Assembly: GCA_020722815.1 (NCBI GenBank)
Contig: DYKB01000031.1
Coordinates: 1 to 64,000 of the forward strand
DNA length: 64,000 nucleotides
Direction: 5' to 3'
Origin: Caldithrix sp.
Lineage (GTDB): Bacteria; Zhuqueibacterota; Zhuqueibacteria; Thermofontimicrobiales; Sulfurfontimicrobiaceae
Positions within the stretch are counted from its first letter, which is position 1, and each line of letters opens with the position of its first letter. Below are positions 1 through 9,559 of the stretch, piece after piece. A program made the translations under genes and the position numbers. The notes under the pieces are model-generated. The model did not search any database. It was not told the origin of the DNA and was given only the letters and a program-made list of their open reading frames with translations.

Positions 1-330
1 CAGAGGGAGAGGGCGTAGCTATCACCTCTCCCTCTGGGAGCATAGCCGTCAGGTTAACCCTCTAATTTGTTTGAAAACAAGATGTTGGATAAATAATAAA
101 AATTTAAGGCGTACCAAGCATCTGACCCTCACCCCAACCCTCTCCCAGAGGGAGAGGGCGTAGCTATCCCCTCTCCCTCTGGGAGCATAGCCGTCAGGTT
201 AACCCTCTAATTTGTTTGAAAACAAGATGTTGGATAAATAATAAAAATTTAAGGCGTACCAAGCATCTGACCCTCACCCCAACCCTCTCCCAGAGGGAGA
301 GGGCGTAGCTATCCCCTCTCCCTCTGGGAG
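1..330. repeat. 145-bp tandem repeat array (two full copies plus 40 bp)
   Basis: The unit beginning CAGAGGGAGAGGG at 1 recurs at 146 and 291, a period of 145 bp with near-identical copies. The third copy matches for 40 bases and then diverges into the right arm of a palindrome. Each unit holds the CCCTCACCCCAACCCTCTCC-type motif that is widespread in bacterial intergenic DNA. The 17-mer CATAGCCGTCAGGTTAA at 41-57 and 186-202 recurs inverted at 393-409. The array begins at the window edge, so its full length is unknown. Confidence 0.95.
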
Positions 331-346
331 AGGGTTAGGGTGAGGG
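271..346. repeat. 76-bp palindromic REP/MITE-like element
   Basis: Arms 271-303 and 314-346 are inverted copies matching at 32 of 33 positions, with a 10-base loop. It resembles dispersed palindromic repeats known from many bacteria. It lies downstream of the minus-strand Lon-family gene and could also fold in its mRNA, but there is no clear U-run. Confidence 0.85.
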
Positions 347-440
347 CAATTTTTAATTCAGCTTATTTCTTAATTTTTAATTAGTTATCACCTTAACCTG
401 ACGGCTATGGGCGTAATGCGTAATACGTAATGCAAATTTC

Positions 441-2840
441 TTAATCCTCATCTTTATCTTTTTGATTGAATTCATGTAATTTTTCATCAACCATATAATG
501 AACGGTTCCTTTTGTGAAAGTGTGATCGGGTAATTTGTCGCCCGCAGGTATCCCGGTCATCACTTCAATGCCTTCATTTATATTTTCCATCACATAAATA
601 TGAAAATAACCATTCTGAACCGCCCGAATAATATCCCGATGGAGTTGCAAATCAACTAAATTCCGTTTGGGAATAAGGACGCCCTGCGTGCCGGTGAGGC
701 CGATTTCCTTACAGAGATAAAAAAAACCTTCGATTTTTTCATTCACACCGCCAACCGGTTGAATCTGGCCAAATTGATCAATAGATCCGGTAATCCCAAT
801 TTCCTGCCGCAAGGGAATTTCAGCAATCCCAGATAGAAGCACTATTACTTCTGCGGCAGAGGCACTGTCCCCATCAATTTTAGCATAGGATTGTTCAAAG
901 CAAAGACTGGCGGAAAAATTCAATTCTTTATCATAGCCATAGGTCCCGCGAAAATAGCCTTTCAGAATGCCCAACCCTTTATTATGCGTTCGGCCACTAA
1001 AATCCGAATCCCGTTCAATATTAATAATGCCCGACCGCCCCATGGTGGCGCGAACGGTCAATCGTGCCGGCTTACCAAATTCATAATCATCCCCCATGCG
1101 AATGGTCAGGCTATTAATTTGCCCGACTTTCATGCCGGATAAATCCATGATAGTGGAACCAATTAACACCCGTTCGCGCATATATTCTTCAATCACATTC
1201 AGCCGCGCAATAGATTCCTTTATCGCCATTTCCACATGAATATCTTTCACCTGTGGCGATTTTTCAGTCTCCGCCCAATAATTCGCTTCGCACGCAATAT
1301 CGGCAACACGACTCATTAGGGTGGTCAGTTTGGTACGATTTTCCACAATCCGAACGCCTTCTTCCACCAAAGCTGCCAAACCACTTGGGGCAAAAGGGAG
1401 TAATTTCTTTTCGCGTCCAAGATATCGAATGAACTGCGCATATTGCTGAATTAAATCAGGCGTTTTAATAGCCTGAAAGTCAAAATTGGCTCTGATTTTA
1501 AAAAGCGATGTAAAATCTTCTTTGGATAAAAGCGAATAGTAGTGAAATTCTTCACCAATCAGGATGACTTTCAAATCCAGCGGAATTGGTTCCGGCCGCA
1601 ATGTTAAAACAGGCGTTTCCATGCTATAATAATTCGGTTCAATCGACAATGAATTATATTTTAAGATCTGCTTCAAGCGTAACCAAAAAGAGGTTATGAT
1701 ATTAACATTGGCCAGATCAACGACAAGATAACCCCCGTTAGCTGCCAGAATTGAACCCGTTCTGATATTCAAAAAGGTTGCTGCCGATGATCCGCCCGGG
1801 ATTGGTGTGCGTTCAATTGTACCAAATACATTAATAATTCCTGGCGTTTCTTCAAAAATAACCGGCGGACCTTGCTGGTTTCCGTTATCCAATAAAACAT
1901 TTACTCGAAAACGCCAGTATCGATCATTCTCGGTTGATGAAGGGGGATTATTTTCAGAATTTTTACTTTTAAAAAGGTCGATCTGCTCATAAATCGCGTC
2001 ATTAATTTCATCCAAATGTTTACATATTTTTTCATCCGGATATTTCTCTTTCAATGCATTTATTAATGGTGTAATCAGCGGTTCAGCTAATTCCGTCTCA
2101 AACTGACTTAGCTGGTTTTGAAGGGTGTTTTCAGCTTCCCGGAGATTTTGTATCGTATCATGCAATTCGGCCGCTAGCAAAGCCTGATTGTCCATAAAGG
2201 TTTCCCTGGAAACGATGGGTAAGTTTGCATTTCCATTTTCCACCTCACTCATCGACACCATCTTCTCCTGTTCGGTATTCAGGAGCAGAAATTGGGTATA
2301 CGCACCAGTCGAAATAACCCGTAATCCCAATCCCAGATGATTTATCTTGTTTTCAAGGGTGGCCAATTTTTCCTGTTTCATTTTTTCATAACTGGCTAAA
2401 ACTTTTTGCCGTTGCTCCTGAAAAAAATTTCCCTGAAATAAAGCCGATATTTTTTCCGTGAGTTGATTCACCAACTTATCGATATCTTTTTTAAATTTTT
2501 TTGCATTACCGGCTGGAAAAGCGAGTGCTTTGGGCTGATTGGGATTTTTAAAATTATAAACATAACACCAATCCGGCGGCGTTGGCCCATTGCCGGATTT
2601 TTCATTTAATAAAAATTTGACCGCGGTATGCCTGCCACTACCAGGCATACCCGTGATCATAATATTATAACCATATTGCTTTAAATCAATTCCCAGTCGT
2701 AAGGCTTTAATGGCTTTTTCATGACCAATAATTGGAAAATCCAGCGAATTTTTCTCATCCTGATTTTCAAATATATCAATCGGACAGTTCCATCGTAAAT
2801 TCTCTACCGGTACCTCATAATTCGCCAATTCAATACTCAT
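441..2840 (-). CDS. Lon-family ATP-dependent protease (LonB-like, AAA_32 type)
   Basis: This 799-residue protein is predicted to be a cytoplasmic ATP-dependent serine protease that degrades damaged or regulatory proteins. An N-terminal AAA module carries a Walker A motif (GMPGSGRHT, about residues 64-72). A long helical insertion occupies about 110-290. The C-terminal Lon protease domain has the catalytic serine in DGDSASAA (S659) and the lysine in GGVNEKIEG (K702); their 43-residue spacing equals that of the classical Lon dyad. It lacks the N-terminal LAN domain of LonA, so it belongs with the shorter AAA_32/Lon_C proteins. It is last in a run with the PK-C-like and GNAT genes, 28 bp after the former. 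Confidence 0.92.
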   Translation of the reverse strand: MSIELANYEVPVENLRWNCPIDIFENQDEKNSLDFPIIGHEKAIKALRLGIDLKQYGYNIMITGMPGSGRHTAVKFLLNEKSGNGPTPPDWCYVYNFKNPNQPKALAFPAGNAKKFKKDIDKLVNQLTEKISALFQGNFFQEQRQKVLASYEKMKQEKLATLENKINHLGLGLRVISTGAYTQFLLLNTEQEKMVSMSEVENGNANLPIVSRETFMDNQALLAAELHDTIQNLREAENTLQNQLSQFETELAEPLITPLINALKEKYPDEKICKHLDEINDAIYEQIDLFKSKNSENNPPSSTENDRYWRFRVNVLLDNGNQQGPPVIFEETPGIINVFGTIERTPIPGGSSAATFLNIRTGSILAANGGYLVVDLANVNIITSFWLRLKQILKYNSLSIEPNYYSMETPVLTLRPEPIPLDLKVILIGEEFHYYSLLSKEDFTSLFKIRANFDFQAIKTPDLIQQYAQFIRYLGREKKLLPFAPSGLAALVEEGVRIVENRTKLTTLMSRVADIACEANYWAETEKSPQVKDIHVEMAIKESIARLNVIEEYMRERVLIGSTIMDLSGMKVGQINSLTIRMGDDYEFGKPARLTVRATMGRSGIINIERDSDFSGRTHNKGLGILKGYFRGTYGYDKELNFSASLCFEQSYAKIDGDSASAAEVIVLLSGIAEIPLRQEIGITGSIDQFGQIQPVGGVNEKIEGFFYLCKEIGLTGTQGVLIPKRNLVDLQLHRDIIRAVQNGYFHIYVMENINEGIEVMTGIPAGDKLPDHTFTKGTVHYMVDEKLHEFNQKDKDED

Positions 2841-2867
2841 TCCACCTCCTGCTGCCGATAATATTTC

Positions 2868-3419
2868 TTAAAATTGATATGGCTTGATAATAATTTCGCA
2901 TATTTTGATATCAAAAAAACGATTCGAACTTTCAGCTTTAATGATCACCGCTGTATCGGCACCTTGTCCAGTGCCAGCAACCGCGACCACTTCCTCCGGT
3001 GGAATCAAACCCGCATCACATGCCATGGCAACGATTTCCACGGCCACTTTTATTCCCTGACCCAGCATGCGCAGGGTTGCGTTAATCAATTCTGTTTCGG
3101 CATAATGAAACTGGCTACGGATCGCCGAACCGATATTACGGAGTACCATTGTGCCGGTATACACGGTTCCACCACTGGCTGCTATCTCCTGGCGAATTTT
3201 TGGATCAAACTGCTGTTCACCCGGTTTTGAAAAACCCGTATTGTGAGTAACAACTATCAGTTTTAACCCCGTATTCTGAACGAGACCTATCGCCTGAAGC
3301 GCGGTATCACCACCCGTTGAAGCCACGACCAGGTACTTAATTTGACGCGATAGGGCAGCTTTGATAGCCAATTTCAATGTATCTAACGTATTTTCAGACT
3401 CAGCTTTTCTTGAATTCAT
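2868..3419 (-). CDS. Stand-alone pyruvate kinase C-terminal-like (alpha/beta) domain protein
   Basis: A 183-residue protein resembling the C-terminal alpha/beta domain of pyruvate kinase as found in stand-alone archaeal and bacterial proteins (COG1751 type). Visible are the strand-turn IKYLVVASTGGDTALQA, LIVVTHNTGF and the C-terminal VAVAGTGQGADTAVII. No pyruvate kinase catalytic barrel is present, so it is not an active pyruvate kinase; its true substrate is unknown. I chose ATG 3419 because AAGGA lies 7 bases upstream; a longer start at 3446 is possible. The start overlaps the end of the GNAT gene by 20 bases, suggesting translational coupling, and the Lon-like gene follows. Confidence 0.8.
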   Translation of the reverse strand: MNSRKAESENTLDTLKLAIKAALSRQIKYLVVASTGGDTALQAIGLVQNTGLKLIVVTHNTGFSKPGEQQFDPKIRQEIAASGGTVYTGTMVLRNIGSAIRSQFHYAETELINATLRMLGQGIKVAVEIVAMACDAGLIPPEEVVAVAGTGQGADTAVIIKAESSNRFFDIKICEIIIKPYQF

Positions 3420-4539
3420 CCTGATTTCCTTCAATCGGTTTTTCATAGATGCGATATTTTTTTACCAGATCAAATTTTAACTGGCGCATGGTATTATTCA
3501 TCATGTGATTATCTTCCAGAATATAATTTGCTTCCACGTATGGTTTTCGCGGGGAAATAGCTTGATTTAACCGGAGAAAAAGCAATCCCGGAATTCCTCT
3601 TCGCTGATATTCAGGTGCAATTCCCAATGCCCAGATGCGATAACGATTTATTTTTTTTAAGCCAAACAATAATTTGAAAATACCAAAAGGCCAGAGCCGT
3701 CCATTCAAATTTTTTAACAAACAGTTCACATCTGGTAAACCAATTACATATCCAATTGGTTCACCAGCGATCTCCGCAATCAACACCGCTTCGGGATGAA
3801 TGATCATTTTCAAATCAGCAGCGATTTCCTGCGCCTCGTCATCTGAAACCGGCGTGACTCCCCAATTTCGCGAAGTGGACGAATTGACCAGCCGCACGAT
3901 TTTTTTAACATCTTCCACCATATTTTTAATCTGAATTGGTCGGACGGTTACCCGATAACGGCTGGCAATTTTCTCAAGATGCGAAAAAAATCGCTCTGGC
4001 ATTGCATAACCTTTTGCCAGATCACAATTATAAACCAGCAAATCTTTAACTTTCCGCAAACCAAACGCTTCCACCTGCTGATTATCGTATTCCGGATTAT
4101 AAGAGGACATGACAATCGGTGGAACATCATACCCTTCCACCACAAATCCCCAATCCTGCGAAACAAAACTCCAGGGCCCACGCATTTTCGCAACCTTCTT
4201 TGCCTGCAACCGGTTGTATGCCGTTTGTAACAGAAGCCGTGAAGCCTTTTCATCCTAAATACATTCGTAAGAACCAAATAAACCGACCGAATCCTGCCAG
4301 TGATCATTGGCCGATTGATCGACAAAAGCGGCAATTCGCCCGATAACCTGTGAATTGTTTTTCAATAAGAACAACTGGTGATCACAATGTTTGCGCATTG
4401 AATTTCGCGCCGGATCAAAAATCTTTTTCTGCTCCGCAATCAATGGTGGAATCCAATTTTGACTCCCGCGATGAAGTTGATATGGAAAATATACAAACTC
4501 TTTCCATTGTGAATGGGTTTGAACCGGATATATTTGCAT
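3400..4539 (-). pseudogene. GNAT-family N-acetyltransferase interrupted by an in-frame TAG
   Basis: Read through codon 95, this encodes a 379-residue protein of a well-populated GNAT family: start MQIYPVQTHSQW, then NWIPPLIAEQKK, RGPWSF, a VVEGYDVPP segment, NGRLWPFG and the acetyl-CoA-binding stretch LGIAPEYQRRGI. A TAG at 4255-4257 follows GSYECI and precedes DEKASRLLL, with no shift of frame. Family members continue through this point with an acidic or polar residue. The 5' part (4539-4258) has a strong GGAGGAG site before ATG 4539; the 3' part could only restart from a TTG or internal ATG. It is either a single-mutation pseudogene, a readthrough gene or a sequence error. Confidence 0.85.
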
Positions 4540-4817
4540 TTTGTCTCCTCCCCGATTTCCCGAATAAAGCAACACATTCAGAATTTTAAAAATTCGTGTG
4601 TAGAGAACGACTCTTTTAGCTGATTCTAAACTGGGCGATTGGCTTTTGGCATTTTGCTATTAGCTCCTGGCTTTTAGCTGTTCTAAAGTAAATTGAACAG
4701 GTTGTTAATTTGTTCATTCGGGATATTCGCAAATTTCTAACATCAGGCAAATTATCAATTTACCTGACCTCAATAAAATAAACAGCTAAAGGCCAAACAC
4801 ACCCATTTTAAATTTAT
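4540..4817. other. Intergenic region with an inverted repeat
   Basis: No gene is apparent. TGGCTTTTAGCTGTT at about 4669-4683 is the inverse, at 14 of 15 positions, of AACAGCTAAAGGCCA at about 4781-4795. Degenerate AGCTAAAAGC-type words like these recur around 51280-51330. Confidence 0.5.
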
Positions 4818-5011
4818 CCTGAAATTCTAAAATGAATCGTTTTCGCTGAAGTCTTGACCCCCTCTGTATCTCTCCTATTTTCAAAAAGCGAAAATGGGAG
4901 AGAGAATCCCGCTTTATCTCCCCCAAATTCCGCTTTTTGGAATTTGAGGGAGGCAGGAGGAGGTACTACCTTGATTCTGAACATCAAAAATTTCCATTTT
5001 CGAATTTTAGG
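4818..5011. mobile_element. 194-bp MITE-like element, copy 1
   Basis: The ends CCTGAAATTCTAAAAT and (inverted) CCTAAAATTCGAAAAT form terminal inverted repeats. The flanks TTTAT at 4813-4817 and 5012-5016 are a 5-bp target duplication. A second 194-bp copy, about 88% identical by eye, lies at 11806-11999. The interior holds two hairpins around TTTTCAAAAAGCGAAAA and AAATTCCGCTTTTTGGAATTT. It has no transposase, so it would need to be mobilised in trans. Confidence 0.88.
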
Positions 5012-5235
5012 TTTATTTTAAATTTTCGATACTCATCTGTTTGGAGAATAGATCCGGACCCAAATTCAAACATGCCAGCAATACTGACGCGAAAGTCTCT
5101 TAATCTATTGATTTTTCAGTTAATAGTCAAGTAATTTTAAATTGAAAATCACGAATTACCGGATAGACAACGACGCTTTCATGACTAAATTGACAAAAAA
5201 TTAATCATTTGCGTAAATGAAAATCCTTTTTTATG

Positions 5236-5264
5236 TTGACTATTCCTGAATTTTGCCGTATATT
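5236..5264 (+). promoter_or_regulatory. Predicted sigma70-type promoter for the glycosyltransferase operon
   Basis: TTGACT (5236-5241) and TATATT (5259-5264) are separated by exactly 17 bases. The expected start near 5271 precedes ATG 5311/5314 and argues against translation from the longer open frame that begins at 5233. Confidence 0.55.
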
Positions 5265-5313
5265 TTTGGCTTTCAGTGACAATCGTATTCCGTACCAAAT
5301 TGATTCAGGAATG

Positions 5314-6423
5314 ATGATTAATTATCTAACGCTCTTTAGTATTATTATCCTGGGATTTTATCTTTTCATTATAAAATGGCTCTACGCCGGATTGACAAAA
5401 TTGCGAATCGGCGTAAATCTGGGAAAAAAAACGGTTTCAGTTATTGTGGCGGCACGGAACGAAGAAAGAAATCTGCCAGCATGTCTCGCCGCCCTTGAAA
5501 ACCAGCATTACCCATCCGATTTGATTCAATATATACTGGTGGATGATCGCTCCACCGATGCCACGGGTGAAATGATGCATCAATTTTGTGAGCGTCATAA
5601 AAATGCCATTAAAATACAAGTTATTGATAAGATTGAAAATATAAGTCCCAAAAAAAATGCATTGCAAAAGGGCATTGAAAAAGCAGACGGGGAAGTGCTT
5701 CTGTTCTGCGATGCTGATTGTGTGCCGCCACCGCACTGGGTAGCTGAAATGACGCGGTATTTTACGCCGGAGGTGGGGCTGGTTGCCGGCTTCTCTCCGC
5801 TTATAACGCATCGACAAGGATTACAATCAGCAATTATTGAATTGGACAGCCTAGTAAATGGCGCTGTGGCGGCGGCCAGTTTTGGAAATCAGTTGGGAAT
5901 TACCTGTACCGGCAGAAATTTGGCGTATACACGTGATGTATATCGAAAAATTGGCGGTTTTGAGGGTCTTTATCAGTCGCTTTCTGGGGATGACGATCTT
6001 TTTCTTTTTAAAGTGCAACAAAAAACTCAAAACGGGATTCGCTATTCAATTTCGTCCGCGACGATTGTTCCAGCTAAAACAGTTTCAAACCTGCGTGACT
6101 TTATTCATCAAAAACGACGGCATATTTCGGCTGGAAAATTTTTCCCATTTCGAATAAAAGTGAATTATTTTATTTATCATTTAATCAATACAATTTTTTA
6201 TTTCAATTTTTGTCTGGCAATTTTTAAACCCGGATATCTTATTATTGCTGGTAGCTTTTTACTCGTTAAATTCATTGGTGACTATTTTTTTATTAAAAAA
6301 TTTACCCGAATAATGAATTATCCAGCCCCTTTGAACTATTTTTTGAGTTGGGAAATATACTATTTTCTATTGAATCTTATTATTGGTCCAGCGGCGTTCA
6401 TTGGCAAAATTCGCTGGAAGTAA
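5314..6423 (+). CDS. Membrane-anchored family 2 glycosyltransferase
   Basis: A processive-type GT2 enzyme of 369 residues that should transfer sugars from nucleotide donors at the cytoplasmic face. An N-terminal membrane segment (LFSIIILGFYLFII) is followed by the GT-A signature SVIVAARNEERNLP, the ILVDDRSTDATG acidic motif, the FCDADCVPP DxD motif, SGDDDLF and QKRRH in the place of the QxxRW motif. Two or three membrane segments end the protein. ATG 5311 and 5314 are adjacent alternatives; AGGA lies just upstream. It is the first gene of a five-gene plus-strand run and is paralogous to the gene at 8443. Acceptor and sugar cannot be read from the sequence. Confidence 0.9.
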   Translation: MINYLTLFSIIILGFYLFIIKWLYAGLTKLRIGVNLGKKTVSVIVAARNEERNLPACLAALENQHYPSDLIQYILVDDRSTDATGEMMHQFCERHKNAIKIQVIDKIENISPKKNALQKGIEKADGEVLLFCDADCVPPPHWVAEMTRYFTPEVGLVAGFSPLITHRQGLQSAIIELDSLVNGAVAAASFGNQLGITCTGRNLAYTRDVYRKIGGFEGLYQSLSGDDDLFLFKVQQKTQNGIRYSISSATIVPAKTVSNLRDFIHQKRRHISAGKFFPFRIKVNYFIYHLINTIFYFNFCLAIFKPGYLIIAGSFLLVKFIGDYFFIKKFTRIMNYPAPLNYFLSWEIYYFLLNLIIGPAAFIGKIRWK

Positions 6424-6435
6424 ATTTTTTTCAGG

Positions 6436-7485
6436 ATGATCATAATCAGGAAAAATGCTCTTTTGAAGGAACTTTCAATTCGAAAACTCATTCAAGCGTT
6501 GAATTTTAAACGGATTTTCAATTTTGTTAAAGTTGAAACTTCATTTTTAATATCAAAATTATTCCATCGGAATATTTGCTGGGGTTTTCCCTATATTTTT
6601 ACCGTGGAACCGGGCAGTCTTTGTAATTTAAAATGCCCCCTCTGTGTTGTTGGAAGCCAAAAGTTGAATCGATTACAGGGATTGATGTCTTATGAACTTT
6701 TTGAACGGTTGCTAAATGAAATTGGCAATTATCTGATTGAAATTTTGCTCTTTAATCAGGGTGAACCCTTTTTACATCCAAAACTAATTGATTTTATCCG
6801 GCTGAGTAAGAAGAAAAAAATATATACCTCTGTCAGTACAAATGGACATTTTTTGACAAATCCCGATAAAGTCCGTGATTTAATTCAAAGCCGGTTGGAT
6901 GTCTTGATAGTTTCGATTGATGGTGCATCGGCTGAAACTTATACAAAATATCGTCATGGTGGAAATTTTCAGCAGGTTATTAGTGGCGTAAAAAAAGTTC
7001 AGTCATTAAAAAGGGAATTGAAAGCCCGTCATCCTGAGATCTATCTGCAATTTTTAGTAACAAGACAAAATGAATCAGAAATTGACGCTATACGACAATT
7101 ATCGCAGGAAATTAAGGCAGATCGTTTACTATTTAAGACATTACAGGTTGAAAATCTCGAAGAAGCAAATTTATATCTGCCCGAAGATGAACGTTTCAGT
7201 CGGTATATCGTTTCACCCGATGGAATAAAGTTAAAACGCAAATCATCATTTACCTGTGGACGACTCTGGCGCAGCAGCGTATTGCTGTCCGATGGACAAA
7301 TTGTCGGGTGCTGTTTCGATAAAAACGCGGAATATCCGGCTGGCCGACTTGATGGAAAGACGCAATTTAAACAAATATGGTATTCAAAAAACTATGCACA
7401 ACTCAGAAATCAGACTTTACATAAACGAACGATTGGCGGCTTATGTGGCAATTGTACCGAAGGCGTTAAAATCTATCACATCTAA
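6436..7485 (+). CDS. Radical SAM/SPASM-like enzyme in a glycan cluster
   Basis: The 349-residue protein has the radical SAM cluster motif in EPGSLCNLKCPLC (CxxxCxxC, about residues 62-69), a GEP segment (FNQGEPFLHP) and a C-terminal cysteine-rich region (CGRLW, GCCFDKN, GGLCGNCTEG) like a SPASM/twitch auxiliary-cluster domain. It lies 12 bp after the glycosyltransferase and before a lipid-flippase-like protein, so a role in modifying a lipid-linked sugar, lipid or peptide is plausible, but no substrate is indicated. Its last bases lie inside the longest frame of the next gene. Confidence 0.85.
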   Translation: MIIIRKNALLKELSIRKLIQALNFKRIFNFVKVETSFLISKLFHRNICWGFPYIFTVEPGSLCNLKCPLCVVGSQKLNRLQGLMSYELFERLLNEIGNYLIEILLFNQGEPFLHPKLIDFIRLSKKKKIYTSVSTNGHFLTNPDKVRDLIQSRLDVLIVSIDGASAETYTKYRHGGNFQQVISGVKKVQSLKRELKARHPEIYLQFLVTRQNESEIDAIRQLSQEIKADRLLFKTLQVENLEEANLYLPEDERFSRYIVSPDGIKLKRKSSFTCGRLWRSSVLLSDGQIVGCCFDKNAEYPAGRLDGKTQFKQIWYSKNYAQLRNQTLHKRTIGGLCGNCTEGVKIYHI

Positions 7486-8428
7486 AAAATTACTTCATGC
7501 ATTGAAATTTATCATCGCTGGTCTCCTTATCTGGATGTTGGTTCAGAAAATCGAACCAGCCAATGTCATGAATGCTTTTAAAACCGCCCGGTTTCAGTAT
7601 ATTTTGATTGCTTTTTTATTCGGATTCCCCAATGTGCTGCTACAATTTTTAAAGTGGCGATTCCTTTTACGGCTCGTAAAGCCAACTGTCTCAAATTACG
7701 AGACTTTGAGTTCATTACTGATTGGCTTTACCCTTGGTTTTATCACGCCGGGGCGAATTGGCGAATTTGGCAGAGCTGTCTTTATCCAGAATTGCAGCCG
7801 AACACGAGTTGTTGGACTGGCTATGTTGGACAAACTTTTTCCAATGGGAGTTGTTTTTCTGATAGGGAGCTGGTCCGTTGTTTATTTATTAAATTCCCGC
7901 TTGTCAATTATTACATCATCAATTTTCATTCTCCTGGCCTGTTTAATTACCCTCACTGTATTCTGGTTGTCCTGGTATCCCCAGCATTTACGCAAGATCA
8001 TGACTTTTGCCAATCAATTTTTACCATATCAGGAACGCATCGAACTTTTATTGAGTAGTCTGGATAATTTTCAGCGCAAACAGGCACTTCTCATGATCGG
8101 CTATAGTATTATTTTTTATGGAATTATCACCACTCAATTTGTTAGTTTGATGTATGCGTTCGAGCCCCTGCCAATTTTGATATCATACCTGGCCATTTTT
8201 TCAATTTATGTGGCCAAATCGCTGTTGCCCATTTCCCTGGCCGATCTGGGAGTCAGAGAAACCGCAGCAGTCTTTTTTCTGGGACTTGTCGGGGCCGCAC
8301 CTTCAACTGCATTTAACGCTGCAATTTTAATTTTGCTGATCAATCTGGTAATTCCAAGTCTGGCTGGATTTGTTTTACTATTGAATCCCAAAATGAATGA
8401 ACAATTATTGGTCTTTCGAAAAAAATAA
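7394..8428 (+). CDS. Lysylphosphatidylglycerol synthase TM-region (UPF0104/AglD-like) membrane protein
   Basis: A multi-pass protein of the LPG_synthase_TM family, without the soluble aminoacyl-transferase domain of MprF. It shows FIIAGLLIWMLVQKIEPA at the N-terminus, the conserved SLLIGFTLGFITPGRIGEFGRA motif split over a loop, LDKLFPMG, and the C-terminal SLADLGVRETAAVFF motif. Family members sit beside glycosyltransferases and are thought to act in transfer or flipping of lipid-linked groups. The start is uncertain: ATG 7394 overlaps the upstream gene by 92 bases; TTG 7502, just after that gene ends, would give the more usual 308-residue length. Confidence 0.82.
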   Translation: MHNSEIRLYINERLAAYVAIVPKALKSITSKKLLHALKFIIAGLLIWMLVQKIEPANVMNAFKTARFQYILIAFLFGFPNVLLQFLKWRFLLRLVKPTVSNYETLSSLLIGFTLGFITPGRIGEFGRAVFIQNCSRTRVVGLAMLDKLFPMGVVFLIGSWSVVYLLNSRLSIITSSIFILLACLITLTVFWLSWYPQHLRKIMTFANQFLPYQERIELLLSSLDNFQRKQALLMIGYSIIFYGIITTQFVSLMYAFEPLPILISYLAIFSIYVAKSLLPISLADLGVRETAAVFFLGLVGAAPSTAFNAAILILLINLVIPSLAGFVLLLNPKMNEQLLVFRKK

Positions 8429-8442
8429 TTGGACACTTTTTT

Positions 8443-9555
8443 ATGTTAAATGGAATATTTTTATTATTATCACTGGTTTATTGCGGTGTTATCCTGTTTT
8501 TTTATCTCGGTCTGTTCCGGCTGAAATCAGGAAGCAATCCCAACCAATTTTCGGTTTCTATTATTATTCCAGCCCGAAATGAAGCGAAAAATATTACAAC
8601 TTGCCTGAATTCATTATTGAAGCAAACATATCCGGCAGAATTTATCCAGATCATCGTGATTGATGACCACTCCACAGATCAAACGGCTCAAATCGTCCAA
8701 TCTTTTTCTGAAAGAGATAATCGAATCCGGTTGCTTTCGGCAGATCCACGTGAACCGGGGAAATCCCCCAAAAAGATGGCTATCAAAAAAGGGATTGAAT
8801 TCAGTCGGAATGAATTTATTTTTACGATTGATGCCGATTGTGAGGTCACGCCGGAATGGCTTACTAAAATGGTACGCTATTTTGAAGCCGATGTTGGTGT
8901 TGTGGTCGGGCCAGTCAGCTATCATCATGAAAAAAATCTATTTCAAAAATTACAATCGCTGGAATTTTTGGGGCTGGTAATTGCCGGTGCGGGGAGTATC
9001 GGCATGAATCGTCCGATTATTGCCAATGGGGCAAATCTGGCCTATCGTAAAATGGCATTTCATGATGTGGGCGGATTTACAAGCTTTGAAAATATCGCCT
9101 CTGGTGATGATGATCTGCTGGTTCAAAAAATCGCACACGCGACAAAATGGAAGATACGCTTTGCTGCGGACCATCAGGCCAGGGTGCGAACACATTCGGC
9201 TGAAACGATTCGTCAGTTTTTAAATCAACGGGCTCGCTGGGCATCCAAATCACTTATTTATCCGAATTTTGGGCTTAAATTAGTCCTGATTTTGATTTAT
9301 CTATTTTATGGATTTCTTTTTCTGGCGGGTCTTTTCATTTCTTTAAAATTGCTGACGCCTATTTTTGTCAGTATCGGCTTTTTGAGTAAAATAATAATTG
9401 ATTTTTTCATCATGATAAAAGGGTGTAATATTTTAAAAAGAAAAGACTTATTGTCTTATTTTCTGTTGACTGAAATACTGCAGATTCCCTATATTTTGTA
9501 TGCCGGGGCCGCAGGTGTCCTGGGAAATTTTCATTGGAAGGAGCAGAAGCACTAA
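8443..9555 (+). CDS. Membrane-anchored family 2 glycosyltransferase (second copy)
   Basis: A 370-residue GT2 enzyme with the same architecture as the 5314 gene: one N-terminal membrane segment, SIIIPARNEAKNI, VIDDHSTDQT, the TIDADCEVTPEW DxD region, SGDDDLLV, QRARWASK (a proper QxxRW motif) and three C-terminal membrane segments. The two paralogues share order and hydrophobic pattern but differ throughout, which suggests different donor or acceptor specificity. It begins 14 bp after the UPF0104-like gene, and its end lies 4 bp before the deacetylase start. Confidence 0.9.
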   Translation: MLNGIFLLLSLVYCGVILFFYLGLFRLKSGSNPNQFSVSIIIPARNEAKNITTCLNSLLKQTYPAEFIQIIVIDDHSTDQTAQIVQSFSERDNRIRLLSADPREPGKSPKKMAIKKGIEFSRNEFIFTIDADCEVTPEWLTKMVRYFEADVGVVVGPVSYHHEKNLFQKLQSLEFLGLVIAGAGSIGMNRPIIANGANLAYRKMAFHDVGGFTSFENIASGDDDLLVQKIAHATKWKIRFAADHQARVRTHSAETIRQFLNQRARWASKSLIYPNFGLKLVLILIYLFYGFLFLAGLFISLKLLTPIFVSIGFLSKIIIDFFIMIKGCNILKRKDLLSYFLLTEILQIPYILYAGAAGVLGNFHWKEQKH

Positions 9556-9559
9556 CATA

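Noticed and set aside
1-346. CRISPR array
   Set aside because: The repeated unit is 145 bp with identical intervening sequence, so there are no variable spacers, and no cas genes are present.
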